From positions 1 through 64,000 of the forward strand of contig RXJP01000016.1 in assembly GCA_003963315.1 (NCBI GenBank): 64,000 nucleotides of DNA, read 5' to 3'. Shown one piece after another: positions 63,522 to 64,000 of the stretch. Both the position numbers and the translations under genes were made by a program. Under the pieces are notes generated by a model. The model was not told where the DNA came from, did not search any database, and saw only the letters and a list, made by a program, of their open reading frames with translations. The stretch comes from Rhodocyclaceae bacterium (GTDB lineage: Bacteria > Pseudomonadota > Gammaproteobacteria > Burkholderiales > Rhodocyclaceae). The first letter of the stretch is position 1. Every line of letters begins with the position of its first letter.

Positions 63522-64000
63522 TCAACCGCCCGCCGGTTTCCCCTGGGGGGTGCCCGCCAGGCCGGTCAGCACGATCACGCCCTCTGAAGTGCGCTGCGAG
63601 CCGATGGCGTTGGATTCCAGGCCTTCGCTGTATTCCAATATCTTGAAATCCGAAAACCCCCCGGCATTGGCCAATTCCTTGGCCCGCCGGTTGAACACCA
63701 CGCGCGCCTCGCCGGCGCCGCCGGCGTAATAGCGCTTCATCTTGAGGGACAGCATGTAGTGGTTGTCCGCGAACTTGGCTTCCCGGATTTGCCAATTGGG
63801 CGCCAGGGGATCCACCACGTAATAGGCGATGGCGCCCACACCGCCCCAGTACAAAAGTTTTTCCAGGCTTACGGTGTAGGTGGGTGTCAGGGCGATATTC
63901 GTGGCCGGCACGATGGCGCCGCCCTTGGGGTAGGTTCCCGCTGCATTGGTGGAGCTGGTGAGGCTTCCCAGACTTTCGCAACCGGCCAGCAGCGCGGCAC
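63522..64000 (-). CDS. Hypothetical lipoprotein (5' end outside window)
   Basis: Frame stays open to the window edge; upstream translation AALLAGCESLGSLTSS contains a lipobox (LLAGC). Confidence 0.6.
   Translation of the reverse strand, partial: AALLAGCESLGSLTSSTNAAGTYPKGGAIVPATNIALTPTYTVSLEKLLYWGGVGAIAYYVVDPLAPNWQIREAKFADNHYMLSLKMKRYYAGGAGEARVVFNRRAKELANAGGFSDFKILEYSEGLESNAIGSQRTSEGVIVLTGLAGTPQGKPAGG

Overview
High-GC, probably betaproteobacterial chromosome segment; lineage is inferred from gene content only. In order it contains: (1) the C-terminus of a sensor kinase, a NarL/FixJ-type regulator and a GGDEF diguanylate cyclase; (2) rfbBDAC (dTDP-L-rhamnose); (3) a ~24 kb glycan-biosynthesis region (about 6.3-31 kb) with a DegT aminotransferase, NeuD-like acyltransferase, AMP-ligase, Gfo/Idh/MocA oxidoreductase, a 14-gene minus-strand operon (heptose-like kinase/nucleotidyltransferases, two kinds of ThDP enzymes, aminotransferase, methyltransferases, epimerases), an acyl carrier protein, an FkbM methyltransferase and a TPR-GT41 (SPINDLY/OGT-like) glycosyltransferase; (4) two 1008-aa flagellins, flaG, fliD, fliS, fliT, a second FliK-like protein plus an FlhB C-terminal-like protein, and a PilZ/YcgR protein; (5) parE, parC and a class III cyclase-hemerythrin fusion; (6) fliE, flrC, flrB, fliFGHIJ and fliKLMNOPQR; (7) the end of a lipoprotein gene. 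No Wzx, Wzy, Wzz or Wza was recognised here. A good sigma28-type promoter lies upstream of the ACP-FkbM pair, and the GT41 gene sits divergently beside the flagellins. My main hypothesis is therefore that the region is a flagellin-glycosylation island with an unusual sugar chemistry (ThDP carboligase plus heptose-like activation plus acyl/methyl decoration). Other notable signals: the two flagellins appear to use different sigma factors, a tRNA 3'-end-like remnant lies antisense between fliH and fliI, and an HldE-like protein has reversed domain order. All calls come from reading translations and motifs by eye; no database search was run.
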